From positions 186,001-250,000 of the forward strand of contig JAPLEH010000010.1 in the NCBI GenBank assembly GCA_026391455.1: DNA of 64,000 nucleotides. Direction: 5' to 3'. Under the pieces are notes generated by a model. The model was not told where the DNA came from. It saw only the letters and a list, made by a program, of their open reading frames with translations, and made no database searches. Origin of the DNA: Bacteroidota bacterium. GTDB lineage: Bacteria; Bacteroidota; Bacteroidia; Chitinophagales; Chitinophagaceae. The position numbers and the translations under genes were made by a program. Positions 34,610-42,110 of this stretch are shown one piece after another (the stretch's first letter is position 1; every line of letters begins with the position of its first letter).

Positions 34610-35857
34610 CTATTCTTTTTCAAATTCTTCTTTCAATATCCTTCTGATATCGGTAATCGTTTCTTTCTCCAGGTCTGTTCTGCGTTCGAGTTCCTCCGGT
34701 GTAAGGTTCAGTACACTTCTTGCCGTATCACATCCCACACGCTTCAGTTCATCAATAATCCAGGAGTCGATCTCATCGCTGAATTCTTCGAGGTCGATAT
34801 CAAATTCGTCGGTTTCGCCTTCGTTGTCGCGATACACATCCAGTTCAAAGCCGGTCAGTTCGGAAGCCAGTTTGATGTTTACACCACGGCGGCCGATAGC
34901 AAGGGAAACCTGATCGGGTTTCAGATAAACATTGGCGTGTTTGCTTTCGTTGTCCAGCTCCATACTGGTGATCTTGGCAGGCGTTAGCGAACGTTGTATG
35001 AGGAGCTGAATATTGCTGGTCCAGTTGATCACATCAATATTCTCGTTCTTCAGTTCGCGTACGATACCATGAATACGGCTACCTTTCATACCCACGCAGG
35101 CTCCTACGGGGTCGATACGGTCGTCGAAGGATTCCACCGCCACTTTGGCCCTTTCTCCCGGATCGCGAACGATTTTTTTGATCACAATAAGGCCGTCGAA
35201 GATCTCCGGCACTTCTATTTCCAGCAATTTAGCAAGAAAGTCCGGAGAAGTACGGGATAAGATGATTACCGGGTTATTATTTTTCATGTCCACTTTCTTC
35301 ACCACGGACCTGATATTCTCCCCTTTTTTGAAATAATCCTGGGGTATTTGCTCGCTTTTGGGGAGGATGAGCTCATTGCCTTCCTCATCCAGCAGCAGGA
35401 TTTCTTTTTTCCATACCTGGTATACTTCGGCGCTGATGATCTCGCCGATGCGGTCGCCATATTTCTTTGCCAGAACGTTCTTCTTCAGGTCGCTGATACG
35501 GCTGGCCAGGGTTTGCTTGGCAGCCAGGATCGCGCGACGGCCGAAGTCGAGCAGGTCGATTTCTTCGTACAGTTCTTCTCCTACTTCGAAGTCGGGTTCA
35601 ATTTTTATGGCATCGGAGTACGCCACCTGTGCCAGCGGGTCTTCCACCTGACCGTCTTCTACGATCATCCGGCGGCGGATGATTTCAAGGTCTCCTTTTT
35701 CCGCGTTTACGATCACGTCGAAATTCTCATCGCTGGTGTATTTTTTGCGCAGCAGGGTTTTAAAAACGTCTTCCACCACTTTCATCATGGTGGGGCGGTC
35801 AATATTTTCCGCATCTTTAAAATCCTGAAACGCTTCAATCAGGTTGATACTTGCCAT
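34610..35857 (-). CDS. nusA: Transcription termination/antitermination factor NusA
   Basis: The 415-residue protein has the NusA N-terminal domain that binds RNA polymerase, an S1 domain (residues about 135-200), and two KH domains with the diagnostic DPVGACVGMKGSRIHGIVREL and SLAIGRRGVNIKLAS. It lacks the acidic C-terminal repeats of the E. coli protein, as in other Bacteroidota. NusA controls pausing, termination and antitermination. It is the second gene of the operon, 110 bases after rimP, and could act on the terminator-like hairpin in the operon leader. Confidence 0.97.
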   Translation of the reverse strand: MASINLIEAFQDFKDAENIDRPTMMKVVEDVFKTLLRKKYTSDENFDVIVNAEKGDLEIIRRRMIVEDGQVEDPLAQVAYSDAIKIEPDFEVGEELYEEIDLLDFGRRAILAAKQTLASRISDLKKNVLAKKYGDRIGEIISAEVYQVWKKEILLLDEEGNELILPKSEQIPQDYFKKGENIRSVVKKVDMKNNNPVIILSRTSPDFLAKLLEIEVPEIFDGLIVIKKIVRDPGERAKVAVESFDDRIDPVGACVGMKGSRIHGIVRELKNENIDVINWTSNIQLLIQRSLTPAKITSMELDNESKHANVYLKPDQVSLAIGRRGVNIKLASELTGFELDVYRDNEGETDEFDIDLEEFSDEIDSWIIDELKRVGCDTARSVLNLTPEELERRTDLEKETITDIRRILKEEFEKE

Positions 35858-35967
35858 AACACAAAATTTTTGGTCCTGGGCCAGACGAATGGTCTGACGG
35901 TTTAAAATTTAGTTTAATTGTTTATTGTTTTGATACCTTATCTGTTTAATGATCCAGAGGGTCCGGT

Positions 35968-36438
35968 TTAAAATTTGATCTGCACGCGTGTGGATTTGAT
36001 GGCGGTAAAGGGTATGGTATGCTGTACCAGTTCCATTTTCTTCCCTTTGCCTTTTTGTTCTTCCAGCACGATCCCGTTATCATCCGCACTCAGCAGTTTT
36101 CCTTCTTTTTTCAGTCCTTCCAGGTCGGTCACTTCCACCGTCCGCCCTACATTTTTCAGGTATTGGCGGTGCAGTTTCAGTGGCTCGTCCAGCCCGGGCG
36201 ATGATACCTCCAGGGAGAAATCGCCATCCGGATACAGGTTTTCTTCTTCCAGTTGCTTGTACAGGCGGCGGTTGTATTGCACCAGTTTATCGATGCTAAT
36301 CCCCTGATTTCCATCGATAAACACTTTAATATTATTGGTGGGTTTGATCTTTATTTCCACCAAAAAATGATCCGGTTCACCGCTGAGCAGGGCTTCCACT
36401 CTTTTCTCCAGTGCCTGTATTTGCGTCTGATTGTTCAT
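35968..36438 (-). CDS. rimP: Ribosome maturation factor RimP
   Basis: The 156-residue protein shows the RimP pattern: FIDGNQGISIDKLVQYNRRL, the core LEVSSPGLDEPLKLHRQY with the conserved S-S-P-G, and a C-terminal SH3-like barrel. RimP helps assemble the 30S ribosomal subunit. It opens the rimP-nusA-infB set, the same order as in most bacteria. Its ATG at 36438 is preceded by a terminator-like hairpin 12 bases upstream and an exact minus-7 box at 36496-36503, so the hairpin lies inside the leader. Confidence 0.95.
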   Translation of the reverse strand: MNNQTQIQALEKRVEALLSGEPDHFLVEIKIKPTNNIKVFIDGNQGISIDKLVQYNRRLYKQLEEENLYPDGDFSLEVSSPGLDEPLKLHRQYLKNVGRTVEVTDLEGLKKEGKLLSADDNGIVLEEQKGKGKKMELVQHTIPFTAIKSTRVQIKF

Positions 36439-36450
36439 ATTGTAAAAAAG

Positions 36451-36478
36451 AAGAAGGGAACGGCTCCGTTCCCTTCTT
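36451..36478 (-). terminator. Terminator-like hairpin in the leader of rimP-nusA-infB (candidate attenuator)
   Basis: AAGAAGGGAACGG (36451-36463) and CCGTTCCCTTCTT (36466-36478) are perfect complements with almost no loop, and on the minus strand the stem runs into CTTTTTTAC just before the rimP ATG. Since the gene on the far side (36579) is on the plus strand, no upstream minus-strand gene needs this terminator, which points to control of the operon itself. Confidence 0.6.
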
Positions 36479-36495
36479 TACTGCTATTTCCGGTG

Positions 36496-36503
36496 CAAAT
36501 ATA
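36496..36503 (-). promoter_or_regulatory. Minus-7 promoter box of the rimP-nusA-infB operon
   Basis: On the minus strand this reads TATATTTG, an exact TAnnTTTG match, 57 bases before the rimP ATG and upstream of the leader hairpin. Confidence 0.65.
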
Positions 36504-36566
36504 GGAAATAGAAGGAATTGTACCAAAAAACAGGATTTACTTACAGGCGGGCAAATGTCCGCTAAC

Positions 36567-36574
36567 TAATTTTG
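36567..36574 (+). promoter_or_regulatory. Minus-7-like box next to a lipoprotein gene
   Basis: TAATTTTG is an exact TAnnTTTG match, but it ends only four bases before the ATG at 36579. The message would be leaderless, or translation would have to start at the ATG at 36621. Confidence 0.45.
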
Positions 36575-36578
36575 CTTT

Positions 36579-37091
36579 ATGTCGTTCCTTCATATTTCGA
36601 AGTACATATACAAGTATATCATGGCTGGTGTTTTCTTTTTTTTCTTTGTTGCATGTCATGACGCCAAACCAACCCGGGAAATTACTACCGTTTTAACAGG
36701 GCTTCATCCCGAAAAGCTGGGTGCAACGGGTTATGTGATGAATATTCCTTACAACATGTATGTGGAAGAAGCGCGTGGCAAAGAAGGACAACTGGGATAT
36801 GATATCCTGAGCAATGACAGTATATATCAGTTGCAAAAGCCCTATGTATTTATTGAAGTAGAAAGCGGCAGGCCCATTGGCGGCAGGCAACATGCTGATG
36901 ATGGAAAATTAACCGGTTATATTCAATCAATTGTTTTTGGAAAAAAAAACAAGTGGTCTCTTCGCCTTTCGGAAACTAAATACTACACGGCTTATGCAAC
37001 CCGCAATGGATTGTCCTTCTATGCAGAATCACTCACCACGGAGGGAATAGATTCAATGATCACTATTGTGGGCACGTTAACAAAAGAATAA
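36579..37091 (+). CDS. Predicted lipoprotein of unknown function
   Basis: A 170-residue protein whose N-terminus has a basic tip (MSFLHISKYIYKYI), a hydrophobic stretch (AGVFFFFFVAC) and a lipobox Cys. The body contains LGATGYVMNIPYNMYVEEAR and ends TIVGTLTKE; no family is recognised. An internal ATG at 36621 would leave only eleven residues before the Cys without a positive charge, so I keep the 36579 start although the promoter box is very close. It is divergent from rimP and is followed by a DUF4834 gene on the same strand. Confidence 0.65.
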   Translation: MSFLHISKYIYKYIMAGVFFFFFVACHDAKPTREITTVLTGLHPEKLGATGYVMNIPYNMYVEEARGKEGQLGYDILSNDSIYQLQKPYVFIEVESGRPIGGRQHADDGKLTGYIQSIVFGKKNKWSLRLSETKYYTAYATRNGLSFYAESLTTEGIDSMITIVGTLTKE

Positions 37092-37166
37092 TTTACCACT
37101 TCATAAAAACGGCGAATGGCTTTTTTTTGCCGGTAACTTTTCTGTTATCCAGCTTATCTTTACATC

Positions 37167-37409
37167 GTGAAATACGTTCTTTACGCCTTTCTGGCATATC
37201 TGTTATTCGTGTTTGTATTCCGGCTGGTGATACCGGTTTACCTTGCTTCCAGAAAAATCAAAAAAGGGTTTCGGGAAATGCACAGCCGTATGGAAGAGCA
37301 AATGCGCAAGCAGCAGGAATATTATACTGCCCAACAGGAACAGCATAACAGCGCCCCCAAACAGGAACATAAAGCCGGTGATTATATTGATTTTGAAGAG
37401 ATGAAATAA
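37167..37409 (+). CDS. DUF4834-type small membrane protein
   Basis: An 80-residue protein with one transmembrane helix (YVLYAFLAYLLFVFVFRLVIPVY, split by few polar residues), a basic juxtamembrane part (SRKIKKGFREM), a Gln/Glu-rich helix and a C-terminal AGDYIDFEEMK. This layout is typical of the DUF4834 proteins of Bacteroidota, whose function is unknown. The start codon is GTG at 37167, with TATCTTTA (37155-37162), one base off a minus-7 box, just upstream. Confidence 0.78.
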   Translation: MKYVLYAFLAYLLFVFVFRLVIPVYLASRKIKKGFREMHSRMEEQMRKQQEYYTAQQEQHNSAPKQEHKAGDYIDFEEMK

Positions 37410-37415
37410 CCACCC

Positions 37416-38189
37416 CTATTTCTTTTGTGCAAATAACCAAGGCAGCAATGCCGGTTCTGCAAATGCCGCATCCCAGCTATTGTGATTGGCATCCGGATAG
37501 AGTGTAAACTTTACATTGGCTTTTACCCCTTTCAATGCCTCCACCATTTTTTCAGATAAGAACGGCGGCACCACATCATCTTTTGCGCCATGAAAGACCC
37601 ACCACTTTACATTCTTTAAGTTTGGCGCCGACTCCGGATTAGCACCACCGCAAATGGGAAATGCCGCTGCAAAGAGTTTGGGATTGCGTCGTACTATTTC
37701 AAAAGTGCCCATGCCTCCCATAGATAAACCACCTGCATATATTTTTCTTTTATTGACCGGGTAAGTTTTGATAATGGAATACAACAGTTCCTGCGCCAGT
37801 TTCATAGCCACCGTAGGCTCACCATCTGTTTTAAAATAAAACGCTCTTTTATTATTTTCCAACTTCACATCCACATTACTCCAATAACTGTTTTGCGGGC
37901 ATTGCGGAAAGACCACAATGGCGGGAAAATTTTTCCTAACCGTTGAGTCGAGAAACAGTTTTGCCCCATGTACCAATTGCGCTTCATTGTCATTTCCTCT
38001 TTCGCCAGCTCCATGCAGGAAAAATATCAATGGATACTTTTGGTTTGCATCATAATTTTCCGGCAACAGGATGCGATATAATAACGTATCATTTCCCAGA
38101 ATGAATTGCTTTTTCTGAAACAGGCTTTTATCCTGTGCATGCACAAGTTGAGAAAGCGCAAGAATCATTAAAAGGAAATATTTTTTCAT
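37416..38189 (-). CDS. Secreted alpha/beta-hydrolase (CE1-like esterase / dienelactone hydrolase-like)
   Basis: The 257-residue protein has a signal peptide (MKKYFLLMILALSQLVHAQ) and an alpha/beta-hydrolase core: the oxyanion strand LIFFLHGAGERGNDN, the nucleophile elbow GLSMGGMG, the acid in HGAKDDVVP and the His in PDANHNSWD. This pattern is usual for feruloyl/acetyl-xylan-type esterases and related enzymes in glycan-use loci. It probably removes ester groups from plant or other glycans in the periplasm. It is the last gene of the large glycosidase run, 8 bases after a GH3 gene. Confidence 0.88.
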   Translation of the reverse strand: MKKYFLLMILALSQLVHAQDKSLFQKKQFILGNDTLLYRILLPENYDANQKYPLIFFLHGAGERGNDNEAQLVHGAKLFLDSTVRKNFPAIVVFPQCPQNSYWSNVDVKLENNKRAFYFKTDGEPTVAMKLAQELLYSIIKTYPVNKRKIYAGGLSMGGMGTFEIVRRNPKLFAAAFPICGGANPESAPNLKNVKWWVFHGAKDDVVPPFLSEKMVEALKGVKANVKFTLYPDANHNSWDAAFAEPALLPWLFAQKK

Positions 38190-38197
38190 TGCGATTT

Positions 38198-40471
38198 TTA
38201 CTTTACTATCTGAAAGGATACTTCTTTTACGTCCGCACTGCTTCCTCCAATATACAGATTAAATTCTCCCGGCTCATACACATACTGCAACTGTTCATTG
38301 TAAAAACGGAGATCTTCCACAGTAAGTGTAAACGTTATCACTTTACGCTCTCCTTTTTTCAGCCATACTTTCTGAAATCCTTTTAATTCCTTTACCGGTC
38401 TTACTACCGAACCCACGCGGTCGCGGATGTACAACTGCACCACTTCTTCTCCATCATATTTACCAGCGTTGGTGACCGTCATTTTTGCTTCCAGTTTATC
38501 TCCGGGGCGGATCGTTTTTTTATTGAGTGTGATATCACTGTACGCAAATTTGGTATAACTCAATCCGTGTCCGAATGCATATTGCGGGCTGTTGCGCAGA
38601 TCGATATAGGCCGATACATAATTCATATCGCTGTCATTAGCGGCCGGTCTTCCCGTATTGTAATGATTGTAATAAATGGGTATCTGTCCTTCTGCTCTCG
38701 GAAAACTGATGGGCAATTTTCCCGAAGGGTTATAGTCACCAAACAATACATCGGCAATGGCATCGGCACCCCGGGTACCCAACCACCAGGTATATAGAAT
38801 AGCGGGTACATGTTCCGCCGTCCAGTTGAAGATCAATGGTCTTCCTGCTCCTATGATCACGATAACCGGCTTGCCTGTTGCCATCACGGCTTTGATGAGT
38901 TCTTCCTGCACACCGGGTAAATGAATATTGCTCTTGCTTTTTGCTTCGCCGGTAAATACTCTCTCCTCTCCTACATACATGATCACAAAATTGGATTGGG
39001 AAGCTACGTTCACCGCCTCTGCAAATCCTGCGCGGCTGGTATCCATAATGCCACTCCCCTTTGCGTATAACAATTCTGCTCCGGGTTCTGCTTTTAACTT
39101 TACCGCATCCCACAATGTTTTTATACGGGCCGTATCATCCTTCCAGTCGTAACTCCAGAAGCCAAGATGATCTTTCACCGACTTTACCAACGGGCCGATC
39201 AGTGCGATCTTGGTGCTGGTATTCCCCTGCATCCACATAGCCGGGTTCTCTTTCAGGGGTAAGGCACGAAAGCCAAGGTTATTCACGGGATCATTCTTCA
39301 GCAGTACAATACTTTTCTTCGCCATATCATAGGAAGCCTGCAGGTTTGCTTCGTTGTTCCATTGCGCCTTTTCCCGTTGTTCATTGCAATAGCGAAAAGG
39401 ATCATCAAATAATCCCATTTCAAATTTCTTTTTCAATATCCTCCGCACCGCATCATCGATCACGGCCATCTTTACTTTACCTTCTTTGACGAGTTTTACT
39501 AAATGCTGTATATAACTGCGGCTTTCCATATCCATATCACTGCCGGCATTGGAGGCCTGCATGGCCGCTTCGTAATTATCTTTTGAATAACCGTGATTGA
39601 TCATTTCACCCACACTGCCCCAATCGCTTACTACAAAACCGTTGAATTTCCATTGGCCCTTGAGGAGATCACGTTGCAGGTATTTATTTCCGGTAGCGGG
39701 TATGCCGTTGAGATCGTTGAATGAATTCATAAAAGTGGCGGCGCCTGCTTCGGCGGCGGCTTTGAAGGGAGGCAGGTATACTTCATGCAATTGACGGAGG
39801 CTCATGTCCACCGAATTATAATCTCTTCCCGCCACGGCTGCACCGTATGCTGCGAAATGTTTGCCACAGGCCATTACGGCATCCACATTGCCCAGACCTT
39901 TTCCCTGAAATCCTTTTACCCTTGCTGTGGCGATCAGACTTCCGAGGTAGGGGTCTTCTCCGGCTCCTTCCATTACCCTTCCCCAGCGAGGATCGCGGGC
40001 TATGTCTACCATGGGAGCAAAGGTCCAGTGAATGCCAACGGCCGATGCCTCTGTAGCGGCCACGCGTGCAGAGCGTTCGATCGCTTCTATATCCCAACTG
40101 GCTGCCTCACCCAACGGTAACGGGAATATGGTGCGATATCCATGTATCACATCCTGCCCGAACAGTAATGGAATTTTCAATCGGGATTGCATGGCTATTT
40201 CTTGCAGCGTGCGGGTATGGTCTACTCCTGTTACATTGAGCATGCTGCCAATTTTCCCCTGGCGGATCTGGTTTTGTTTATCACCGTCTTTGGTAATGGG
40301 GCCGGTAGCAGCCCAATCGCCATTGTACTGATTCATTTGTCCTACTTTTTCTTCCAGCGTCATCAGCTTCAGTACGGAATCCACTTTCTGATCAATGTTC
40401 TTTCTTTGTGCCGCAGCCGGTAGCGCACTCAGGACGGCGATCAGCAGCAAGCCTTGTATTTTTTTCTTCAT
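38198..40471 (-). CDS. bglX: Periplasmic GH3 beta-glucosidase (BglX-like)
   Basis: The 757-residue protein has a signal peptide (MKKKIQGLLLIAVLSALPAAAQ) and the two GH3 domains plus a C-terminal Fn3-like domain (TVTNAGKYDGEEVVQLYIRD). The nucleophile is Asp283 in FVVSDWGSV, and the substrate-binding KHFAAYG and RDPRWGR are present. Members remove beta-linked glucose or xylose from the non-reducing ends of oligosaccharides. I use the ATG at 40471 rather than one 18 bases upstream, since the shorter form starts at the signal peptide. Linkage specificity cannot be told. A second GH3 lies at 45959. Confidence 0.95.
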   Translation of the reverse strand: MKKKIQGLLLIAVLSALPAAAQRKNIDQKVDSVLKLMTLEEKVGQMNQYNGDWAATGPITKDGDKQNQIRQGKIGSMLNVTGVDHTRTLQEIAMQSRLKIPLLFGQDVIHGYRTIFPLPLGEAASWDIEAIERSARVAATEASAVGIHWTFAPMVDIARDPRWGRVMEGAGEDPYLGSLIATARVKGFQGKGLGNVDAVMACGKHFAAYGAAVAGRDYNSVDMSLRQLHEVYLPPFKAAAEAGAATFMNSFNDLNGIPATGNKYLQRDLLKGQWKFNGFVVSDWGSVGEMINHGYSKDNYEAAMQASNAGSDMDMESRSYIQHLVKLVKEGKVKMAVIDDAVRRILKKKFEMGLFDDPFRYCNEQREKAQWNNEANLQASYDMAKKSIVLLKNDPVNNLGFRALPLKENPAMWMQGNTSTKIALIGPLVKSVKDHLGFWSYDWKDDTARIKTLWDAVKLKAEPGAELLYAKGSGIMDTSRAGFAEAVNVASQSNFVIMYVGEERVFTGEAKSKSNIHLPGVQEELIKAVMATGKPVIVIIGAGRPLIFNWTAEHVPAILYTWWLGTRGADAIADVLFGDYNPSGKLPISFPRAEGQIPIYYNHYNTGRPAANDSDMNYVSAYIDLRNSPQYAFGHGLSYTKFAYSDITLNKKTIRPGDKLEAKMTVTNAGKYDGEEVVQLYIRDRVGSVVRPVKELKGFQKVWLKKGERKVITFTLTVEDLRFYNEQLQYVYEPGEFNLYIGGSSADVKEVSFQIVK

Positions 40472-40547
40472 TGGTATTATTATAAACAACTACTAATATG
40501 CTCTAAGGACGAAGTTACGTTCCGTTTGCACAGTTTACACGGTTTCA

Positions 40548-42089
40548 TTATGGCGCGGTCGTACGTTTATATTGAATCAGATCATTGACCCGAATGGTTG
40601 ATATGGGATTTGGATTCAGCAGGCGCAATTGCAACCGGTGTTTGCCGGCGGGTAACTGATAGTTCCAGTAAATCTCATTGCGGCGGGTGCGAAAATTATA
40701 AGGCATGTTCACGGTATCCGCTTTCCCATCGAGCGTTACCTGTATATGATAGACCCAGGGCGTGAATGTATCCCATTCTTTTGTTAATGCGCCGGTGAGC
40801 ACTACGCCATCTCCTTCAAATTCGGCAGATAACGTATCGGTGAGTGTTTTACCAATGCCTTTTCTAACGGTGGGTTGCAATCCGGGAAAGGATTGTTCCC
40901 GTTTTACGGGTTGCACCGGTGCTGTATGTAAAGTAATGAGGCTGTCGGTAACAGTTCCCCCGTATCGGGTAATCTGCATAAGCGCATGACGCATGCTGGT
41001 GGCATACACATCGTTCAGTGAAAGTTTAGTAAAAGGGAACGTGATTGATTCCACTTCTTCCAGGTCTTTCTTCCAGCGTTCGGGTATTTTTGTATAGCCC
41101 ATTAATGTACCGAGAATACCTGCAGCCGTGGACGGATTGCAATCCGCATCCTGTCCGCAGCGGGTGGTGATATCCATCGTTTTATCAAAATCGCCATTGC
41201 CATAGAGCAAGCCGGTAATAACATAAGCTGCATTCACCGTAGCATCAATATTAAATGCAGAGAATACCCCATCGGGGCAACCGGTATCATTGGTCCATTT
41301 TTTTTGTATCTCAAACCAGGTGGATTTCCAGTCGCCGGGATTTTTTTCATACCAGGCTATCACATCGTTCATGCATTTATAAAAATTGCTTTCAGCCGGT
41401 ATGCTTTTCAAAGCCTCTTTCACTACCTCTTTAATATCTGTTTTAATAAATGCAAGACTGTACATGGTGGCCACATACACGCCGCCATACCAACCATCGC
41501 CATAATTCATGATATGACCCACTTTATCACATACCACTGCTGCTGCCTGTGGCATACCCGGATTCATTAACCCTGCAAAATCGGATTCGATCTGAAAGTC
41601 GATACAATCGGCATGGGGATTATTGAGCCAGTGGCCGGATTGCGGAGCAGACATTCCCTGTAAAATATTATAACGGCCCGATTGGTTGGCATGCCAGAGC
41701 GGATAAGGGGCCAGTGCATAGGCTTTTGCAAATGAATCGATGGGTGCATCCATTCCATATTTTTCCAACACGTCCACAAAAGTGAGGTCCATATAAATAT
41801 CATCGAAGAGACCCGGACTGTTATCGAACCAATGTTTGATATAATGTTCAGGCCAGGGTATGGGCTGGTAATCCTGTATCATACTGCCCTGGAAACGAAA
41901 CTCCATCGGGCCACCATACGACACACCGATGGTTTGGCCGGCCCATCCACCTCGTATCTTATCCTGTAAGGTCGCTTTGCTCAGTTGAGTGGTGGTACCT
42001 TCCTGAGTACTGTTGCTGGTACTGGCAGGCTTATCACTGCATGCCTGCAGCATACACCATGCAGCGGTAATGATGATCAGTCTTTTCAT
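40548..42089 (-). CDS. ADP-ribosylglycohydrolase-fold lipoprotein in a glycan-use locus
   Basis: The 513-residue protein has a lipoprotein signal (MKRLIIITAAWCMLQAC, Cys17) and an ADP-ribosylglycohydrolase (PF03747) fold: GGWAGQTIGVSYGGPMEF near residue 47, the metal-binding Asp pair in FDDIYMDLTF and the second pair in TTRCGQDADCNPSTA. A C-terminal domain of about 130 residues has strand patterns of a carbohydrate-binding kind. An extracytoplasmic ADP-ribose hydrolase makes little sense, since there is no ADP-ribosylation there; with glycosidases on both sides, this fold is probably being used on a sugar glycoside. It is separated from the GH3 gene by 76 bases and from the GH2 gene by 21. 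Confidence 0.87.
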   Translation of the reverse strand: MKRLIIITAAWCMLQACSDKPASTSNSTQEGTTTQLSKATLQDKIRGGWAGQTIGVSYGGPMEFRFQGSMIQDYQPIPWPEHYIKHWFDNSPGLFDDIYMDLTFVDVLEKYGMDAPIDSFAKAYALAPYPLWHANQSGRYNILQGMSAPQSGHWLNNPHADCIDFQIESDFAGLMNPGMPQAAAVVCDKVGHIMNYGDGWYGGVYVATMYSLAFIKTDIKEVVKEALKSIPAESNFYKCMNDVIAWYEKNPGDWKSTWFEIQKKWTNDTGCPDGVFSAFNIDATVNAAYVITGLLYGNGDFDKTMDITTRCGQDADCNPSTAAGILGTLMGYTKIPERWKKDLEEVESITFPFTKLSLNDVYATSMRHALMQITRYGGTVTDSLITLHTAPVQPVKREQSFPGLQPTVRKGIGKTLTDTLSAEFEGDGVVLTGALTKEWDTFTPWVYHIQVTLDGKADTVNMPYNFRTRRNEIYWNYQLPAGKHRLQLRLLNPNPISTIRVNDLIQYKRTTAP

Positions 42090-42110
42090 TTATTCATGTT
42101 TAACTGTTAT

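Noticed and set aside
40548-42089. DarG/macrodomain-type antitoxin or cytoplasmic ADP-ribosylation control
   Set aside because: The protein has a lipoprotein signal, a different fold from DarG, and no ADP-ribosyltransferase neighbour.
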